The notes: generated from the sequence alone by a model not told the origin. Shown: positions 34,820-45,573, numbered from the stretch's first letter. The stretch: 61,563 nucleotides of DNA from Deltaproteobacteria bacterium (GCA_015492495.1 WGEY01000069.1:1-61563), one strand, 5' to 3'. Numbers and translations are program-made.

Positions 34820-36388
34820 ATGAAGCTCGTGGATTCCGACAGTATGAGGGCCCTGGACCGGAAGGCCATAAGGGAGTTCGGCATAAAGGGGCTCGTGCTC
34901 ATGGAGAACGCAGGCCGCGGAGTGGCCGATGCGGTCGAAAAGGTGCTCGACAAGGACCGGCCCGGCAGGATCGCCGTGGTGGCTGGCAAGGGCAACAACG
35001 GCGGTGACGGCTTTGTCTCAGCAAGGCACCTCCATAACCGTGGCCACGACGTAACGGTCTTCGCCCTCGCGGAGACCAAGGAGATCAAGGGTGATGCCGG
35101 CACGAACGCGCGCATATGGGAGAGGATGGGCGGAAGGACCATCTGTATAACCTCCGGAAGGGATCTCAGGAAGAACACAACGCTTCTCAGGCACGCCTCG
35201 GTCATCGTGGATGCTATATTCGGCACCGGACTCGGCTCCGAGGTGCGCGGGATATACGGCGACGTGATCGATTCCATAAACTCGCTGGAAAAACCGGTCG
35301 TTGCGGTGGATATACCTTCGGGCATGGATGCCTCGACCGGCAGGGTCCTCGGCAGGGCCGTAAGGGCGCACCTGACGGCCACCATGGCATTCGCAAAGAT
35401 CGGATGCTACCTCTACCCCGGCAGGGACTACACCGGAAGGGTTGAGGTGGTCGACATAGGCATGCCGCCCGAGGTATGCGAGGGCGAAAAGATCAGGTGG
35501 AACCTCATCGACTCTTCCATGGTGAGCCGGCTCCTCGGCCCTCGCAGGAGGGATACGCACAAGGGGACATACGGGCACGTGCTCATCATCGGAGGCTCCA
35601 CCGGAAAGAGCGGGGCCGTCTACATGGCGGGCATGGGGGCGATGAGGGTCGGAACAGGGCTCGCCACGGTGGCCGTGCCAGAGGGGCTCAACCCTGTGAT
35701 GGAGGCCAAGACCACCGAGGTTATGTCGCATCCCCTGCCCGAAACCATAACGGGGACGCTCGGCGAACATGCGCTCGACGAGACACGGAGGATACTCGCG
35801 GGCAAGAACGCCGTTGTCCTGGGCCCGGGGCTCGGCACCTTGGACATGCTCGGCTTCGTGGAAAAGGTCGTCTCCATGTGCGCGGAATCAGGCCTGCCGG
35901 TGGTCCTGGACGCCGATGCGTTGAACTCGCTCGGCACAGGGGTATCCGTCTTGAAGAAGGCGGCCGGCAGGGGAACAGGGATAGTGCTTACGCCGCACCC
36001 GGGCGAGATGTCGAGGCTTCTGGGTACGGACACCGGGGAGGTGCAGGCCGACAGGATCGGCTGTGCCGAGAGGCTGGCCGAAGAGACCGGGGCCGTGGTG
36101 GTGCTCAAGGGCGCATCGACCGTGGTGGCGGCATCCGGAAGCATCTACATCAACCCCACCGGCAACCCCGGGATGGCAACGGCGGGCACCGGTGACGTGC
36201 TATCCGGGATGATCGGCGGCTTGCTTGCCCAGGGCCTTGCCCCGGTGGACGCTGCGGTGGCCTCGGTGTACCTGCACGGGCTTGCTGGGGACGAGGCGGC
36301 GGCAAGGATCGGCGAGGCGGGGCTCGTGGCCACCGATCTCTTGGACGAGATACCGCCGCTCCTGAAGAGGCACAGCTTATTGTCATGA
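34820..36388 (+). CDS. nnr: Bifunctional NAD(P)HX epimerase/dehydratase
   Basis: This 522-residue repair enzyme has an N-terminal YjeF epimerase domain (GNNGGDGFVSARHL near residue 60). The C-terminal ribokinase-like ADP/ATP-dependent dehydratase has HKGTYGHVLIIGGS, LTPHPGEMSRLLG and NPGMATAGTGDVLSGMIGG. Together they recycle hydrated NADH/NADPH. It begins a new transcription unit after the acpS terminator and precedes tsaE. Confidence 0.95.
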   Translation: MKLVDSDSMRALDRKAIREFGIKGLVLMENAGRGVADAVEKVLDKDRPGRIAVVAGKGNNGGDGFVSARHLHNRGHDVTVFALAETKEIKGDAGTNARIWERMGGRTICITSGRDLRKNTTLLRHASVIVDAIFGTGLGSEVRGIYGDVIDSINSLEKPVVAVDIPSGMDASTGRVLGRAVRAHLTATMAFAKIGCYLYPGRDYTGRVEVVDIGMPPEVCEGEKIRWNLIDSSMVSRLLGPRRRDTHKGTYGHVLIIGGSTGKSGAVYMAGMGAMRVGTGLATVAVPEGLNPVMEAKTTEVMSHPLPETITGTLGEHALDETRRILAGKNAVVLGPGLGTLDMLGFVEKVVSMCAESGLPVVLDADALNSLGTGVSVLKKAAGRGTGIVLTPHPGEMSRLLGTDTGEVQADRIGCAERLAEETGAVVVLKGASTVVAASGSIYINPTGNPGMATAGTGDVLSGMIGGLLAQGLAPVDAAVASVYLHGLAGDEAAARIGEAGLVATDLLDEIPPLLKRHSLLS

Positions 36389-36500
36389 GAGAAGCCCTGT
36401 GAAACCTCGCGAACCGTGGTTGCGGAGCGGGGGTTTGCCCCGTTGCCCCTGGGCTTCGATCCCATGGTCCATCTCAAGGACCGGAGATGTGGAGAAGGGC

Positions 36501-36950
36501 GTGGAGAGTGAGCGCGAAGTCATTATCACGGATTCCCCCGAAGAGACCGAAAGGCTCGGCGAGGTGTTCGCTGGAAGGCTCAGGAAGGGCGATGTCGTGG
36601 CCCTCAGCGGAGACCTCGGCGGTGGCAAGACCCAATTCACCAGGGGGCTTGCACGGGGGCTCGGCATAAGTGATTATTACGTCAAGAGCCCGAGCTTCAC
36701 CATCGTGCACGTATACGAGGGTGGAAGGCTTCCGCTTTACCATATAGACCTTTACAGGATGGACAGCACGGCAGAGGTCCGGGACCTCGGGCTCGAGGAA
36801 TATGTTTACGGCAACGGTGTCTGTGTAATAGAATGGGCCGAAAGGGCGGAGGAGCTCATCCCCGAGGGCGCCGTGAGGATAAGGTTCTCATACGAGGGGG
36901 AGTCGAGGAGAAGGATAGAGATCCGGTGGGGCCGGAATGACGCCCGCTGA
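36501..36950 (+). CDS. tsaE: tRNA threonylcarbamoyladenosine biosynthesis ATPase TsaE
   Basis: This 149-residue P-loop protein (GDLGGGKTQFTRGLARGLG) with SPSFTIVHVYEG and YHIDLYRMD is the ATPase needed with TsaB and TsaD for t6A37 tRNA modification. GTG 36501 follows GGAGAAGGG by a normal distance; an in-frame GTG at 36489 is possible. The ORF remains open further upstream, but that part does not resemble TsaE. Confidence 0.93.
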   Translation: MESEREVIITDSPEETERLGEVFAGRLRKGDVVALSGDLGGGKTQFTRGLARGLGISDYYVKSPSFTIVHVYEGGRLPLYHIDLYRMDSTAEVRDLGLEEYVYGNGVCVIEWAERAEELIPEGAVRIRFSYEGESRRRIEIRWGRNDAR

Positions 36951-36995
36951 AGCATTCGAGGAAGGAATACGGATAAAATAGAAACGGAGGTCTTG

Positions 36996-38387
36996 ATGAA
37001 GGAGTTCGACGTCGTTGTTATCGGAGGCGGTCCGGGTGGTTACGTTGCGGCGATAAGGGGCGCCCAGGCCGGGGCCAAGGTATGTCTCGTAGAAAAGGAC
37101 CGGGTCGGTGGGACATGCCTCAACCGGGGATGCATACCCACAAAGGCCCTATACTACAGCGCAAAGGTCCTGCATACCGTGAAGAAGTCCTCTGAGTTCG
37201 GGGTGGATACAGACGGCGTTGCCTTCGACCTTTCGAGGGCCATGGAGAGAAAGGACGACGTCGTAAGGAGGCTCGTGGGCGGCGTGGAGCAGCTCCTCAA
37301 GGGAAACGGTGTCGAGGTCCTGAAGGGCGAGGGTGCCATAGAAGGCAGGGGCAGGGTCAGGGTGGTCTCCGCCGGGGGGACCGAGGTCGTCGGGGCGAAG
37401 AATATCATCATAGCCACGGGGAGCGAACCTGCGATGATACCGGCCTTCAACATAGACAGGAAAAACGTCCTCACCTCCACCGAGGCGCTCGACTTGAGGG
37501 AGGTCCCCGATAGCCTCCTCATAATAGGCGGCGGGGTCATGGGCTGCGAGTTCGCGACCATCTTCGCGCGGTTCGGGTGCAAGGTAAAGATAGCCGAGCT
37601 CCTGCCCACCATACTCTCGTCAGAGGACAAGCAGGTGGTGAGGGTCGTCTCAAAGGCCTTCAAGAACGCCGGGGTGGAGGTTTATACCGGCGTCGAGGTC
37701 GACGGGGTCGAGGTTGTGGAGAACGGGGTTAAGACGACCTTCAAGGACGGAACCGAGTTCCATACCGAAAAGGTCCTCGTAACCATAGGAAGGAGCTTCA
37801 ACATAGAGGGGATAGGGCTCGACAAGGTCGGGGTGGAGCTCGACAGGGGGTGCATCAGGGTGAACGAAAGGATGGAGACGAATGTTGCGGGCGTATACGC
37901 CATAGGGGATGTTACGGGCGGCATGCTCCTTGCCCACGTGGCGAGCGTCGAAGGGGAGGTCGCGGTCTCAAACGCCCTGGGGGGCGAAAGACGCATGGAC
38001 TACTCGGTGATACCCGCCGGCATATTCACGGACCCCGAGATAGCGAGCGTGGGGCTCAGGGAGAAGGACGCCGCTTCGAAGGGCATCGAGGTCAAGGTGG
38101 GCAGGTTCCCCTATGCCGCAAGCGGCAAGGCGCTCGCGATGTCCGAGGCAGAGGGCTTCGTACAGATCGTCACGGATGCATCCACGGACGAGGTGCTGGG
38201 CGCTTCGATCGTGGGGGCGCACGCAACGGACCTAATAGGCGAGGTGGCCCTTGCCGTGAAGGCCGGCGTGGGGGTGAAGGAGATCGTAGAGACCGTTCAC
38301 GCACACCCAACCCTGCCCGAGATCGTCCTCGAGGCGGCCGAGGACGTACACGGCTTGGCCGTGCACAAGCTTACGAGAAGGAGATAG
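36996..38387 (+). CDS. lpdA: Dihydrolipoyl dehydrogenase
   Basis: This 463-residue flavoprotein has FAD-binding [20 protein letters not shown], redox disulfide [16 protein letters not shown]-binding [12 protein letters not shown] and C-terminal active-site HAHPTLPE. It reoxidises lipoamide in 2-oxoacid dehydrogenase or glycine cleavage complexes. No E1 or E2 partner is in the window, so its complex is unknown. ATG 36996 has GGAGG 5 bases upstream. Confidence 0.95.
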   Translation: MKEFDVVVIGGGPGGYVAAIRGAQAGAKVCLVEKDRVGGTCLNRGCIPTKALYYSAKVLHTVKKSSEFGVDTDGVAFDLSRAMERKDDVVRRLVGGVEQLLKGNGVEVLKGEGAIEGRGRVRVVSAGGTEVVGAKNIIIATGSEPAMIPAFNIDRKNVLTSTEALDLREVPDSLLIIGGGVMGCEFATIFARFGCKVKIAELLPTILSSEDKQVVRVVSKAFKNAGVEVYTGVEVDGVEVVENGVKTTFKDGTEFHTEKVLVTIGRSFNIEGIGLDKVGVELDRGCIRVNERMETNVAGVYAIGDVTGGMLLAHVASVEGEVAVSNALGGERRMDYSVIPAGIFTDPEIASVGLREKDAASKGIEVKVGRFPYAASGKALAMSEAEGFVQIVTDASTDEVLGASIVGAHATDLIGEVALAVKAGVGVKEIVETVHAHPTLPEIVLEAAEDVHGLAVHKLTRRR

Positions 38388-38398
38388 TCCTAGACCAT

Positions 38399-39637
38399 AT
38401 GGCTTTGATAGTACAGAAGTACGGCGGAACATCCGTAGGCAGCGCGGAACGCATAAAGAACGTTGCAAGGCGTGTCGCCGGAACAAAGGACCAGGGCCAC
38501 GACGTGGTGGTCGTTGTCTCGGCCATGGCCGGTGAGACCGACAGGCTCATAGGGCTCGCCAGCGAGGTCTCCGGGCACCCTGCCGGCAGGGAATACGACG
38601 TCGTGCTCTCCACCGGGGAGCAGGTGACCATCGGGCTCCTTGCCTTGGCGCTCCAGGACCTCGGCTACAGGGCAAAGAGTTTCACCGGCCACCAGATACC
38701 GATACTCACGGATTCGGTGCACTCCTCCGCGAGGATAAGGAGCATCGGGGAGAAGAGGATAAGAAAGGAGCTCGCCGAGGGCACGATACTCGTGGTAGCG
38801 GGCTTCCAGGGTGTCGACGAGGAGGGCGACATCACCACCCTCGGAAGGGGCGGATCGGACACCACGGCGGTCGCGCTCGCCGCGGCACTCAAGGCGGACC
38901 TCTGCGAGATATACACGGATGTTGAGGGGATATTCACCACAGACCCGGCGATATGCCCTGATGCGAGAAAGCTCGAGAAGATATCGTACGACGAGATGCT
39001 TGAGATGGCGAGCCTCGGGGCCAAGGTCCTTCAGACAAGGTCCGTGGAGTTCGCAAAAAAATACGATGTCCCCCTCATGGTTAGGTCTTCGTTTACAGAG
39101 GACGATGGGACGATAGTCTGCAAGGAGGATGAGGAGATGGAAAAGGCGATGGTCTCCGGCATAACCTACAACAAGGACGAGGCCAAGATATCGGTCGTAA
39201 GGGTCCCGGACAGGCCCGGTATAGCGGCCAGGCTCTTTCGTCCGCTTACAGAGGCCGGGATAAACATAGACATGATAGTGCAGAACATAAGCCATGACGG
39301 CCACACGGACCTCACCTTCACCGTGTCGAAGGGCGATTACCGCAAGGCCCTAGAGCTCGTGAGGTCAAAGGCCTCGGAGGTGGAGGCCGAAGACGTCATA
39401 GGGGACCCCGATATAGCCAAGATATCGATCGTCGGCGCCGGGATGAGGAGCCACGCCGGGGTGGCCTCCAGGATGTTCGAGACCTTTTCGAGGGAGGGCA
39501 TCAACATACAGATGATATCCACCTCCGAGATAAAGATCTCGTGTGTCGTGGACGTGAAGTACACCGAGCTCGCCGTGAGGGTCCTGCACGAGGCCTTCGG
39601 CCTGGGCAGGGAGGAGGTTACGGAGGAGCCCCTGTAG
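38399..39637 (+). CDS. lysC: Aspartate kinase
   Basis: This 412-residue enzyme makes aspartyl-phosphate, the first step to lysine, threonine and methionine. The kinase domain starts [16 protein letters not shown] and has [16 protein letters not shown] and [12 protein letters not shown]. Two C-terminal ACT domains (from about residue 260) suggest feedback control by lysine and/or threonine. ATG 38399 is used, because the longer upstream frame is only a shadow of lpdA. It is followed by cimA. Confidence 0.95.
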   Translation: MALIVQKYGGTSVGSAERIKNVARRVAGTKDQGHDVVVVVSAMAGETDRLIGLASEVSGHPAGREYDVVLSTGEQVTIGLLALALQDLGYRAKSFTGHQIPILTDSVHSSARIRSIGEKRIRKELAEGTILVVAGFQGVDEEGDITTLGRGGSDTTAVALAAALKADLCEIYTDVEGIFTTDPAICPDARKLEKISYDEMLEMASLGAKVLQTRSVEFAKKYDVPLMVRSSFTEDDGTIVCKEDEEMEKAMVSGITYNKDEAKISVVRVPDRPGIAARLFRPLTEAGINIDMIVQNISHDGHTDLTFTVSKGDYRKALELVRSKASEVEAEDVIGDPDIAKISIVGAGMRSHAGVASRMFETFSREGINIQMISTSEIKISCVVDVKYTELAVRVLHEAFGLGREEVTEEPL

Positions 39638-39677
39638 CCGTCGCATACACCGCGGCGGACGAAACGAAGTTTACGAT

Positions 39678-41285
39678 ATGGCCGACAGAAGACGACATAC
39701 CGTGGAACTCTACGATACGACCCTCAGGGACGGCACGCAGGCCGAGGACATCTCGTTTTCGGTGGAGGACAAGGTGCGTATCGCAAGGGCGCTGGACCGT
39801 CTGGGGATCCATTACATCGAGGGTGGATGGCCCGGAAGCAACCCCAGGGACATCGAGTTCTTCAAGGCCATGCGCTCGGAGAAGCTCTTTGCGAGCCGCC
39901 TGGTGGCCTTCGGATCCACCCGCAAGGCCCGCACCGCGGTAAAGGATGATCAGAACATAAAGGAGCTCCTCAAGGCACGTACAGCCTGCGTGACCATATT
40001 CGGCAAGAGCTGGAAGCTGCACGTGACAAAGGCTCTGAGGGTCTCGCTCGATGAGAACATCGAGATGATACACGACTCGGTGGGTTACCTCAAGAAGAGG
40101 GTTGAAAAGGTCTTCTACGACGCCGAGCACTTCTTCGACGGCTACAAGGAAGACCCGGACTACGCCCTGAAAACACTAAGGGCCGCAGAGGATGCCGGAG
40201 CTGACTGCATCGTCCTCTGTGACACGAACGGCGGCGCCCTGCCCTTTGATGTGGAGGACATAGTACGGGAGGTGAGGCGGACACTCTCCGCCCCGATAGG
40301 CATACACGCCCACAACGACTCCGCCACGGCCGTTGCGAACTCGCTTGCAGCCGTAAAGGAGGGGGCCGTGCACGTCCAGGGCACCATAAACGGCTTCGGC
40401 GAGAGGTGCGGCAACGCGGATCTTACGAGCATCATCCCGGCCCTGGAGCTCAAGATGGGCATTAGGTGCCTTGGCAGGGCAAGGCTTAAGAGGCTCAGGG
40501 AGACCTCGAGGTTCCTGTACGAGCTGGCCAACCTCACGCACTTCAAGCACCAGCCCTACGTCGGAGAGAGCGCCTTCGCGCACAAGGGCGGGATCCATGT
40601 GAGCGCGGTCCTGAAGAGCCCGGAGACCTACGAACACATAAGGCCCGAGCTTGTCGGCAACCACCAGAGGGTCCTTGTATCCGACCTCTCGGGCAGGTCC
40701 AACATCCTCTACAAGGCCGAGGAGTACGGCCTGGACCTCGAGAGCGACTCGCCGGTTCTCAGAAAGGTCCTTTCCGACCTCAAGAAACTCGAACACCAGG
40801 GGTTTCAGTACGAAGGGGCCGAGGCGTCGTTCGAGCTCCTGATACAGAAGGCCCTGAAAAGGAAGGAGAAGTACTTCAAGCTCCTGGGCTTCCGCGTGAT
40901 AGACGAAAAGACGGTCGAAGGAAGGGAGCCATACACCGAGGCCACCATAAAGCTCGAGGTGAACAACCTCGTCGAACACACCGCGGCCGAGGGGAACGGA
41001 CCGGTGAACGCCCTCGACAAGGCGTTGAGAAAGGCGCTGGAGAGGTTTTATCCGTCACTCAAGAAGGTCCGGCTCTTGGACTTCAAGGTAAGGGTGCTCG
41101 CCGGCGGGGCGGGTACGGCCTCGAAGGTAAGGGTGCTCGTTGAAAGCGGGGACGGGGTCGACAAGTGGGGCACGGTGGGTGTCTCGGAGAATGTAATAGA
41201 GGCGAGCTGGCAGGCGCTCGTCGATAGCCTCGAGTACAAGCTCTTCAAGGACAAGAAGAAGAAGAAGAAAAAAAAGAGGGGCTGA
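39678..41285 (+). CDS. cimA: Citramalate synthase
   Basis: This 535-residue protein of the isopropylmalate synthase family has [23 protein letters not shown] at the start (seen as [10 protein letters not shown]), [17 protein letters not shown], and the C-terminal allosteric domain. The form with FGKSWKLHV is the CimA type, which makes citramalate from pyruvate and acetyl-CoA for threonine-independent isoleucine synthesis. The C-terminus ends in a run of eight to nine lysines coded by AAG/AAA repeats, including A8 at 41268-41275. Confidence 0.93.
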   Translation: MADRRRHTVELYDTTLRDGTQAEDISFSVEDKVRIARALDRLGIHYIEGGWPGSNPRDIEFFKAMRSEKLFASRLVAFGSTRKARTAVKDDQNIKELLKARTACVTIFGKSWKLHVTKALRVSLDENIEMIHDSVGYLKKRVEKVFYDAEHFFDGYKEDPDYALKTLRAAEDAGADCIVLCDTNGGALPFDVEDIVREVRRTLSAPIGIHAHNDSATAVANSLAAVKEGAVHVQGTINGFGERCGNADLTSIIPALELKMGIRCLGRARLKRLRETSRFLYELANLTHFKHQPYVGESAFAHKGGIHVSAVLKSPETYEHIRPELVGNHQRVLVSDLSGRSNILYKAEEYGLDLESDSPVLRKVLSDLKKLEHQGFQYEGAEASFELLIQKALKRKEKYFKLLGFRVIDEKTVEGREPYTEATIKLEVNNLVEHTAAEGNGPVNALDKALRKALERFYPSLKKVRLLDFKVRVLAGGAGTASKVRVLVESGDGVDKWGTVGVSENVIEASWQALVDSLEYKLFKDKKKKKKKKRG

Positions 41286-41286
41286 G

Positions 41287-41769
41287 GTGTGTCGTTACGC
41301 GGAGGTGGGCCCGGCCGGAGGAGACGGCGGCCCGGGCCTCGACGGTGCGGACGGTATGAAGAAGTGCCGTGGAGCCCCCTGTGGCTACGCAGCGTTCATC
41401 ACCCTTGCCCTCATCATCCTGCTCGTTTTCTGCTCAAGGCAATGGCTCGTTCCGGCGTTCAAGGCCCGTTTGCACGCCCTGTCCACCGGCCGTCGGACCG
41501 CGGCGGTGACGGTTCCCGACGGGTCGAAGCCCTCCGAAAACTTCGTCATCCACGGAACCATAGACATCAACACCGCAAGCGCCGAGGAGCTCGAGGTGCT
41601 CCCTGGAATCGGCGAGAGGCTCGCCCGGAGGATAGTCGCAAAGAGGAGGGAGCTGGGCGGCTTCAGATCGGTCGATGAGCTCAGGACGGTCAAGGGCATA
41701 GGCAAGGCGAAGCTCGATGCGGTCCGTGCCCTTGTAAGTACGGGGGAACCCGGCGGCGGGAATCGATAG
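41287..41769 (+). CDS. ComEA-like helix-hairpin-helix protein
   Basis: This protein of about 160 residues has one membrane helix (CGYAAFITLALIILLVF, near 32-48). A C-terminal pair of helix-hairpin-helix motifs follows: DINTASAEELEVLPGIGERLA and FRSVDELRTVKGIGKAKLD. ComEA-like proteins bind DNA at the cell surface during uptake. GTG 41287 after GAGGGGC is used; ATG 41356 is a good alternative. It begins right after the cimA stop. No other competence genes are visible. Confidence 0.88.
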   Translation: MCRYAEVGPAGGDGGPGLDGADGMKKCRGAPCGYAAFITLALIILLVFCSRQWLVPAFKARLHALSTGRRTAAVTVPDGSKPSENFVIHGTIDINTASAEELEVLPGIGERLARRIVAKRRELGGFRSVDELRTVKGIGKAKLDAVRALVSTGEPGGGNR

Positions 41770-41897
41770 AGCCGTCTTCCCTGCTGCGGCGGGTCGCATG
41801 GAGAGGCTCACGGGGTAACGGGCATGTGAACGCCCCTCGCACTGAAGCGTTACAGGACGGCGAGGGCTTCTGCCCGATAACGGAGGTTGCATACAAC

Positions 41898-42632
41898 ATG
41901 GACAGTCAACTCGGAAATACCCTGATATACAGCGCGATAGCCGGACTGGCGACACTGGCCGGCGTGTACATCCTTTTTCTGAGGGAGAGCTGGGCCGAAA
42001 AAAACGCCATCTTCTTTCTGAGCTTCTCCGGAGGGGTTATACTCACCGTCGCATTCACCCACATCCTGCCCGAGGCGCTCAGGACCAACCCTGGCGCCCT
42101 GAGCGTTGTGCTCTTCACGCTCATAGGCTTTTACATACTCGAGCACACGATCGCCATTCACACCTGCCATGAGGACGAGTGCGAGGTCCACTACATGGGC
42201 GTGCCGGCGTTCATAGGGATAAGCCTGCATTCGCTCATCGACGGGGTGGCCATAGGGGTCGGCTTCGAGGCCGATTTTTCGGTCGGGCTCGCCGCAGCCG
42301 CGGCCATCCTCCTGCACAAGCTCCCGGTCGGCATCACGGTGACCGCGCTCCTGCTCCATGCCGGCTTTTCAAGGACCAAGATGCTCGTCATGGGCTGGGT
42401 CGTCGCCCTTGCAACGGCATTCGGCGCGGTGGGGGCTTACCTCTTCATCAAAGGTGTCGACGAGTCCGTACTCGGTATGTTCCTGGCCTTCTCGGCGGGC
42501 TCCTTCATCTACATCGGCGCATCGGACCTCCTTCCAGAAACGCACAAGAACACCGCGCGTTTGAATATACTGCTTGTATTGGCAGGTGTTGTTTTGGTAT
42601 ATATAATAACTTCGGTCACTGGAGGTCATTAG
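41898..42632 (+). CDS. ZIP family metal transporter
   Basis: This 244-residue membrane protein has about eight helices and carries the ZIP metal-site motifs ISLHSLIDGVAIGVGF and LLHKLPVGITV. A His/Cys/Glu-rich loop (AIHTCHEDECEVHY) lies between helices 3 and 4. It probably imports zinc or iron. ATG 41898 follows GGAGG; an extended upstream start at 41826 is less likely. Its stop abuts the purB GTG. Confidence 0.92.
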   Translation: MDSQLGNTLIYSAIAGLATLAGVYILFLRESWAEKNAIFFLSFSGGVILTVAFTHILPEALRTNPGALSVVLFTLIGFYILEHTIAIHTCHEDECEVHYMGVPAFIGISLHSLIDGVAIGVGFEADFSVGLAAAAAILLHKLPVGITVTALLLHAGFSRTKMLVMGWVVALATAFGAVGAYLFIKGVDESVLGMFLAFSAGSFIYIGASDLLPETHKNTARLNILLVLAGVVLVYIITSVTGGH

Positions 42633-43937
42633 GTGATAAGCCGGTACACGAGAGAAGAGATGGGTCGCGTCTGGGAGCCTGAGAACAGGTTCCGCAAGTG
42701 GCTCGATGTGGAGCTCGCCGCGTGCGAGGCATGGCACAAGAAGGGGAAGATACCGAAGGCGGCGCTTGCGAGGATACGCAAGAAGGCGGACTTCGACGTA
42801 AAGAGGATCGACGAGATAGAAAGGACAGTGAAGCACGACGTCATCGCCTTCCTGACATCGGTCGCGGAGCACGTGGGCGAGGATGCGCGCTACATCCACA
42901 TGGGGCTCACCTCGTCGGACATACTCGACACCTCGCTGGCCCTGCTGCTCAGGGAAGCCGCCGATATAATCACAGGGGACATCAAGGCCTTCATGGAGGT
43001 CCTTGAAAAGAGGGCCGTCGAGCACAGGGACACCGTCATGATGGGCCGCTCGCACGGAATACACGCGGAGCCCACGACCTTCGGCCTGAAGCTCGCCCTC
43101 TTCTACGCGGAGATGCAGAGAAACCTCGAAAGGATCGAAAGGGCGAGGGAGGTCATCTCGTACGGCAAGCTTTCGGGTGCTGTCGGGACATTCGCCAATA
43201 TCGATCCGTTCGTCGAGAGATACGTGTTGAAGAAGCTCGGTCTCAAGCCCGAGCCGGTGGCCACGCAGGTCGTCCAGCGCGACCGCCACGCGGAGTACTT
43301 CTCGACACTCGCCATCATCGCGGCCTCCATCGAGAAGATCGCCGTAGAGATAAGGCACCTACAGAGGACCGAGGTCCTCGAGGCCGAGGAGCCTTTCACC
43401 AGGGGACAGAAGGGCTCATCCGCGATGCCGCACAAGCGCAACCCCATACTCTCGGAGAACCTGACCGGCCTCGCCAGGCTGGTCCGGGGCTATGCCGTAA
43501 GCGCGATGGAAGACGTGGCGCTCTGGCACGAACGCGACATAAGCCATTCTTCCGTGGAAAGGGTCATTGGACCGGATGCGACCATACTCGTGGACTTCAT
43601 GCTGGCAAGGGTCACCGGGCTGATCAAGGGGCTCGTCGTCTACCCGGACAGGATGAGGGAGAACATGGAGCTATCAAGGGGGCTGGTCTTTTCGCAGCGC
43701 GTTCTTCTGAAGCTCGTTGAAAAGGGCATATCGAGGGAGGACGCCTACAGGATCGTCCAGAGATGCGCGATGAAGGTCTGGAATGAGCGGAAACATGACT
43801 TCAGGACCGTTCTGTCCAGGGACAGGGAGGTCACAAAGCTCCTCGGACCCGGTGAGCTCGATTCGTGTTTCGACCTGAAGCCGTATGTAAAGAACGTTGG
43901 GTACATCTTCAGAAGGGTCTTCAGGCGCAGGGCCTGA
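42633..43937 (+). CDS. purB: Adenylosuccinate lyase
   Basis: This 434-residue fumarase-superfamily enzyme acts in two purine steps: SAICAR to AICAR, and adenylosuccinate to AMP. The signature KGSSAMPHKRNPILSEN and the start SRYTREEMGRVW are typical. The GTG at 42633 follows GGAGGTCATTAG with no gap from the ZIP gene. It opens a purine set with purC, purS and purQ. Confidence 0.96.
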   Translation: MISRYTREEMGRVWEPENRFRKWLDVELAACEAWHKKGKIPKAALARIRKKADFDVKRIDEIERTVKHDVIAFLTSVAEHVGEDARYIHMGLTSSDILDTSLALLLREAADIITGDIKAFMEVLEKRAVEHRDTVMMGRSHGIHAEPTTFGLKLALFYAEMQRNLERIERAREVISYGKLSGAVGTFANIDPFVERYVLKKLGLKPEPVATQVVQRDRHAEYFSTLAIIAASIEKIAVEIRHLQRTEVLEAEEPFTRGQKGSSAMPHKRNPILSENLTGLARLVRGYAVSAMEDVALWHERDISHSSVERVIGPDATILVDFMLARVTGLIKGLVVYPDRMRENMELSRGLVFSQRVLLKLVEKGISREDAYRIVQRCAMKVWNERKHDFRTVLSRDREVTKLLGPGELDSCFDLKPYVKNVGYIFRRVFRRRA

Positions 43938-43996
43938 AGGGGTTGTTCGGCCACGGGACACATCACGTTTACCGGGCCGACGGTATGGAGAATGGA

Positions 43997-44716
43997 ATGG
44001 AGGAGATGACATTGAAGAAACTCGAAAAACTCTACGAAGGAAAGGCGAAGATCCTTTACGAGACGGATGATCCGGATCTTCTGGTACAGTACTTCAAGGA
44101 CGAGGCCACCGCCTTCAACGCAAAGAAGAAGGGAATAATCCGGAAGAAGGGCGAGATAAACAACGCCGTCTCATCGAGGATATTCAAGTACCTGGAGGAA
44201 AACGGGATAAGGACGCACTTCGTCGAGCAGCTCAATGAAAGGGAGATGCTCGTAAAGAGGCTCGATATCATCCCGGTGGAGGTCATAGTGAGAAACATCG
44301 CCGCAGGCAGCCTTGCCAAGCGTCTGGGCGTAGAAGAGGGAACGGAGCTCAGGGAGACAGTCCTGGAGTTCTGCTACAAGAGCGACGAACTCGGGGACCC
44401 GTTCATAAACGAGTACATAATACGGGCCTTTGGTTTCGCCACGGGCGATGAGATCACCGAGATGAGCGAGGCGGCCCTCAGGATCAACGGACTCCTTACA
44501 AGGTTCTTTGACGAACGGGGCATAATACTCGTCGACTACAAGCTGGAGTTCGGCCGGCACAAGGGAGAGGTGCTTCTCGGCGACGAGATAACACCGGACG
44601 GGTGCCGGCTCTGGGACAAGGAGACGCACGAAAGGCTTGACAAGGACAGGTTCCGCCGTGACCTCGGCAAGGTGGAAGAGGCCTACGAGGAGGTCCTGAG
44701 GAAGGTCTTGGCATAG
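43997..44716 (+). CDS. purC: SAICAR synthase
   Basis: This enzyme of about 239 residues joins aspartate to CAIR with ATP. It starts KLEKLYEGKAKILYET and has PVEVIVRNIAAGSLAKR and DYKLEFGRHKGEVLLGDE. Start choice is ambiguous: ATG 43985, ATG 43997 and ATG 44006 are in frame, and TTG 44012 has the best ribosome site (GGAGGAG, 6 bases away). The product differs only by a few N-terminal residues. Confidence 0.93.
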   Translation: MEEMTLKKLEKLYEGKAKILYETDDPDLLVQYFKDEATAFNAKKKGIIRKKGEINNAVSSRIFKYLEENGIRTHFVEQLNEREMLVKRLDIIPVEVIVRNIAAGSLAKRLGVEEGTELRETVLEFCYKSDELGDPFINEYIIRAFGFATGDEITEMSEAALRINGLLTRFFDERGIILVDYKLEFGRHKGEVLLGDEITPDGCRLWDKETHERLDKDRFRRDLGKVEEAYEEVLRKVLA

Positions 44717-44750
44717 GCCGCATACGGGGTCGGCCGGGGAGGAAAGAGGC

Positions 44751-45302
44751 ATGTATTGTTCGAAGTGTGGTCACAGGAATAACAGCTGGGCGCGTTCGTG
44801 TACCTCCTGCGGGGAGGAGCTGAGCGAACGGATCGTCTTGGAGAGCGGGGAGGTGGTAGAGGTCGTGCAGGGCGAAGATACTTCTCTTGAAAAGGCAAGT
44901 GTCGTAAAGGTGCTCGTGCTCACGCTCATAACCGGCGGCTTGTACGCGGCATTCTGGTTCCTGAGAAGGCTTAACGCACTAAACAGCCTCGCGTCGTCCT
45001 TCAAGTTGAACCAGGGGGTCTTCGGCTTCGTCATAGCAGGATGCCTTGTGAATATCGCCATAGTCTTTTACGTGGCCTTTTCAGAGGGCACGATATCCCC
45101 GGGGCTGGCGAAAAGCCTTCTGGATACATCCGACGTGCTGGGTCTCGTGATCCAGCTCGTGGTGCTCTTCCAGACCTTCAAGGTGCGAAGGATCCTGATG
45201 GACCACTTCAATGAACATCTCAGAAGGGATGTCAAGTTTTCCTGGATCTTGACGTTTCTGTTTTCCATCTTTTACCTTCAGTACAAGATAAACAGGTTAT
45301 AA
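44751..45302 (+). CDS. Zinc-ribbon membrane protein (DUF4234-like)
   Basis: This 183-residue protein has an N-terminal zinc ribbon (CSKCGHRNNSWARSCTSCG, residues 3-21) and then several hydrophobic helices (about 50-70, 90-112, 125-140, 165-178). The LTLITGGLYAAFWFLRRLNALNS region resembles DUF4234. The role is unknown. It lies between purC and purS on the same strand. Confidence 0.8.
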   Translation: MYCSKCGHRNNSWARSCTSCGEELSERIVLESGEVVEVVQGEDTSLEKASVVKVLVLTLITGGLYAAFWFLRRLNALNSLASSFKLNQGVFGFVIAGCLVNIAIVFYVAFSEGTISPGLAKSLLDTSDVLGLVIQLVVLFQTFKVRRILMDHFNEHLRRDVKFSWILTFLFSIFYLQYKINRL

Positions 45303-45330
45303 ACCTGGAAAGGGTAAGTATCGAGAAACA

Positions 45331-45573
45331 ATGAAGGCCAATGTCTACGTTACCCTAAAAAAGGGGGTCCTCGACCCCCAGGGCAAGGCCGTTATGGGCG
45401 CGCTGAACTCTATCAGCTTCAAGGAGGTCAAGGACCTGAGGATAGGCAAGTTCATGGAGATCGAGCTCGACGCCGACTCAAGGGACGAGGCCGAAAGGCG
45501 GGTTGAGGAGATGTGCAGGAAGCTCCTGGCAAACCCGGTGATAGAAGACTTCAAGGTCGAGATAAAGGGGTAA
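45331..45573 (+). CDS. purS: Phosphoribosylformylglycinamidine synthase subunit PurS
   Basis: This 80-residue protein (KANVYVTLKKGVLDPQG, then VMGALNSISFKEVKDLRIGK) is the small bridging subunit of the three-part FGAM synthase PurSQL. purQ follows after a 249-bp gap in which no gene is seen. purL is not in the window. Confidence 0.94.
   Translation: MKANVYVTLKKGVLDPQGKAVMGALNSISFKEVKDLRIGKFMEIELDADSRDEAERRVEEMCRKLLANPVIEDFKVEIKG

Noticed and set aside
37850..38398. Long upstream extension of aspartate kinase
   Set aside because: It is a shadow of lpdA with low-complexity Arg/Gly sequence; the kinase begins at 38399.
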